Shown here: piece by piece, positions 60,201 to 63,200 of the stretch
Layout of the letters: each line of letters opens with the position of its first letter
How positions within the stretch are numbered: the first letter of the stretch is position 1
Assembly: GCA_041660925.1 (NCBI GenBank)
Contig: JBAZVI010000012.1
Coordinates: forward strand, 1 to 64,000
Direction of reading: 5' to 3'
Source: Elusimicrobiota bacterium
Lineage (GTDB): Bacteria; Elusimicrobiota; Elusimicrobia; UBA1565
DNA length: 64,000 bases
The notes under the pieces: generated by a model
What the model saw: the letters and a program-made list of their open reading frames with translations, nothing else
Database searches by the model: none
What the model was told of the DNA's origin: nothing
Made by a program: the position numbers and the translations under genes

Positions 60201-63200
60201 GTCCAGGTCTCGACCGCGGTGCTCTCGTCGGACTCGTCGCTCAACCGCGACCAGGGCGTCGTCACCCTCGAGGCCGACGGCATCCCGGTGGTCTGCTCCA
60301 CGGGCCCGTTCGCCGGCACGAACCTGGTCGGATTCTCCGTCTCCGACTACGCGGGCAACCCCGCCACCGCCTCCTTCGTGGTCTTCGTCGACACGCTCAC
60401 CCCCTCGCTCGTCGCGCTCCCGCGCTATCCCATCGACGGCGTCTGGGTGAGCACCCAGCCGAACTTCGCCTGGTCCGGCCCCCCCTCCGCCGCGGTCTGG
60501 GGCGCGGGCGGCTCCTCGGCGAGCTACGTCCTCCAGGTCGCCGACGACGACCCGACCTTCGGGGCCGGAAACATCGTCCTCTCCATCTCGACGCCGATGT
60601 GGGCGAACAACCAGGGGACCAACGCCGATGACGCGATCTACATCTCTTCCTACAACCTCCTCTCACACGGCACGACCTACTACTGGAGAGTGCGCGCGCG
60701 CGGCATGGGCGGGACGCTGGGCAACTGGTCGGCGGCTCAGAGCTTCCAGCTCGACTACCAGGTCCCCACGGGCAACGCGTACAAGGCGCTCGACTCCGCC
60801 GGCGCCCTCCTCAACGAAGGGCAATACATCGATGTCCTGCGCGGGGCCACCGTCCAGTTCAACGTCTCCGAGCCGGTCTCGGGCCTCATGACGAGCAGCG
60901 CGGCGCGACCTTTCGACCTCGTCTCCGCCCCCGGCGCGGGCGCGCTGGTCCGCTACTCGACGAGCGCGGGCCAGTCTTGGAACATCGGCCGGGCGACCGT
61001 GAGCCTCGACACGACGAAGACCTACGTGATGGGCGTCACGGCCTTCAACGACCGCCTCTACGCCGGCCTCTACAGCGCCACTCTCGGAGACGGCGACGTC
61101 TACGTCTGCGACCCGGCGCTCACGGGAGACGCGACGCTCTGCGACGTCGGGGACTGGAGCCAGAGCTTCGACGGTACCAAGAACGGCATCTGGTCCCTCC
61201 ATGCCTTCGACGGGAAGCTCTATGCCGGCCAGGGCAGCGCCGCGAACACCGGCGACGTCTACGTCTGCGACCCGGCGCTGACGGGCGCCGCGACGGTCTG
61301 CGAGGTCGGCGACTGGGCGCTCTCCTACCGCAGCAACCAGAACTTCACGGCCTCGTTGCAGGCCTACAACGGGAAGCTGTACGCGGGATTCGGCGGCGGC
61401 GCGTTGGGCAACGCCGTCATCGCCGTCTACGATGGAGTGAGCTGGAGCACGAGCACGGTCCTTCCCGCGCAGGAGCTGCGCTCGTTCGGCGTCTACAACG
61501 GAAAGCTCTACGCGGGCACCGGCAACACGCTGGCCGACCTCTACGCCTTCGACGGCAGCACCTGGACGCTCGTCTATCACCACCCGAGCGCCACCTACAT
61601 CTTCGGCATCGCGCCCTATAACAACAAGCTCCACCTCGCCTACTACGGCGCCGCCGACAAGACCGTGGCCATGACCTACGACGGCGCGGCCATGGCGGTG
61701 ACCTTCAAGAGCCCGAAAGAAGGCTTCATGAACCTTCTCCCCTACAAAGGGCTGCTCTTCGCGACGCAGGGTCAGTCGGCCAACGCCGGCGCGCTCTTCA
61801 CCTGGGACGGCTCGACCTGGACCCGGGTCTTCGAGAACAACACCGAGCTCCTCTGGCAGATGGCGACCTTCAACGACCGCCTCTATTTCGGCCAGGGGAA
61901 TGTCGCCAACAACGGCGATCTCCTCGTCATGACTCTCGCCTCGACGGCGACGCTCACGGGGGCCGACCAGACGACCGCCGCGCAGACGCTGAGCGCGACG
62001 AACCTCCAGCTCGTCGTCACGACCGGCGCGGTCTCCTGCGGCGGCTCCGCCCCCTGCGCGGCGACCAACCAGGTCATCTTCTCAGTCGTGGACTACGCCG
62101 GGACCTCCGCCCAGCTCGGCCCCTACGCCGTCCGCGTGGACAGCCCGCCGGCTCAGCAGCAGCCGATCGACGGCGCCTACGTCTCGACGACGACCCCCTC
62201 GTTCGCCTGGATCTCGCAGATCCACGCACCGACCCAGCTTCAGGTCGACGACGACCCGGCCTTCGGCTCGGTGGACATCGACACGACCACGAGCGCTCCT
62301 TATCAGGGGGTGAAGTACCCGCAGCCGTTGGCGCTCGGGACGACCTGGTACTGGCGCCTGCGCGTCCCGTCGAACCCGAACTGGTCGACGGTCTGGAGCT
62401 TCGTCGTCGACGTCGACTCCCCTGCTCTCCTCAACGCCCGCGTCAGCACCGCCCCGGGCGTCGGTCCGTGGTGGACGCTGCCCTCGATGGTCTACATGGA
62501 CACCCAGGTCGTGAGCGTGCGCGTGGACGTCCAGGACCCGGCCGCCGGGCTCATGGTCTCGACCGGGCTCCCGCAGGGCCTCGTCGCCCAGTGGCACCTC
62601 GACGAGGCGTCCGGGACCATGACCCTCGACTCCTCCAGCAGCGACTTCCACGGCACCCTGATCGGAAACCCCGGCTGGGTGAGCGGCCGCCGCGGCGGAG
62701 CTCTCCGCCTCAACGGGATCAGCCAGTACGTCCAGGTCTCCGACAACAACACCTTCATCCTCGGCGACTACACCCTCATGTCCTGGATCCGCACCACCGA
62801 CGCCGGGGCCGGGCGCCGGCGCCTGGTCAACCAACAGGACGGCACCAACTACTGGGCCCTCAACCTCAACGGCAACCAGCTCGAGTGGTGCGACAGCCAC
62901 GACAACGCCACCGGCGGCTGCTTCGCGCGCGGCAAGCTCCTCAACGACGGCGCGTGGCACCACCTGGCGGTGAGCCGCACGAACGGCGACCAGTACCGTG
63001 CCTACGTCGACGGCGTCATGATCGCCACACACGCGTCCATCGCAGGCGCCGCCTTCAACATCGTCAGCCCGGTGACCATCGGCAATCAATACAGCGTCGG
63101 CCAGTACTACACCGGGGACGTCGACGAGGTCTCCGTCTACAACCGCGCGCTCTCGACCGGAGAGGTCGTCTCCTCCTACCTCTACGACCAGCTCACGGCC

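Noticed and set aside
37490..61945. Reading the YNGKLYAG repeats as proteases or sialidases (Asp-box proteins)
   Set aside because: Asp-box S-x-D-x-G-x-x-W and catalytic residues are missing; the pattern is a structural kelch-like repeat only.
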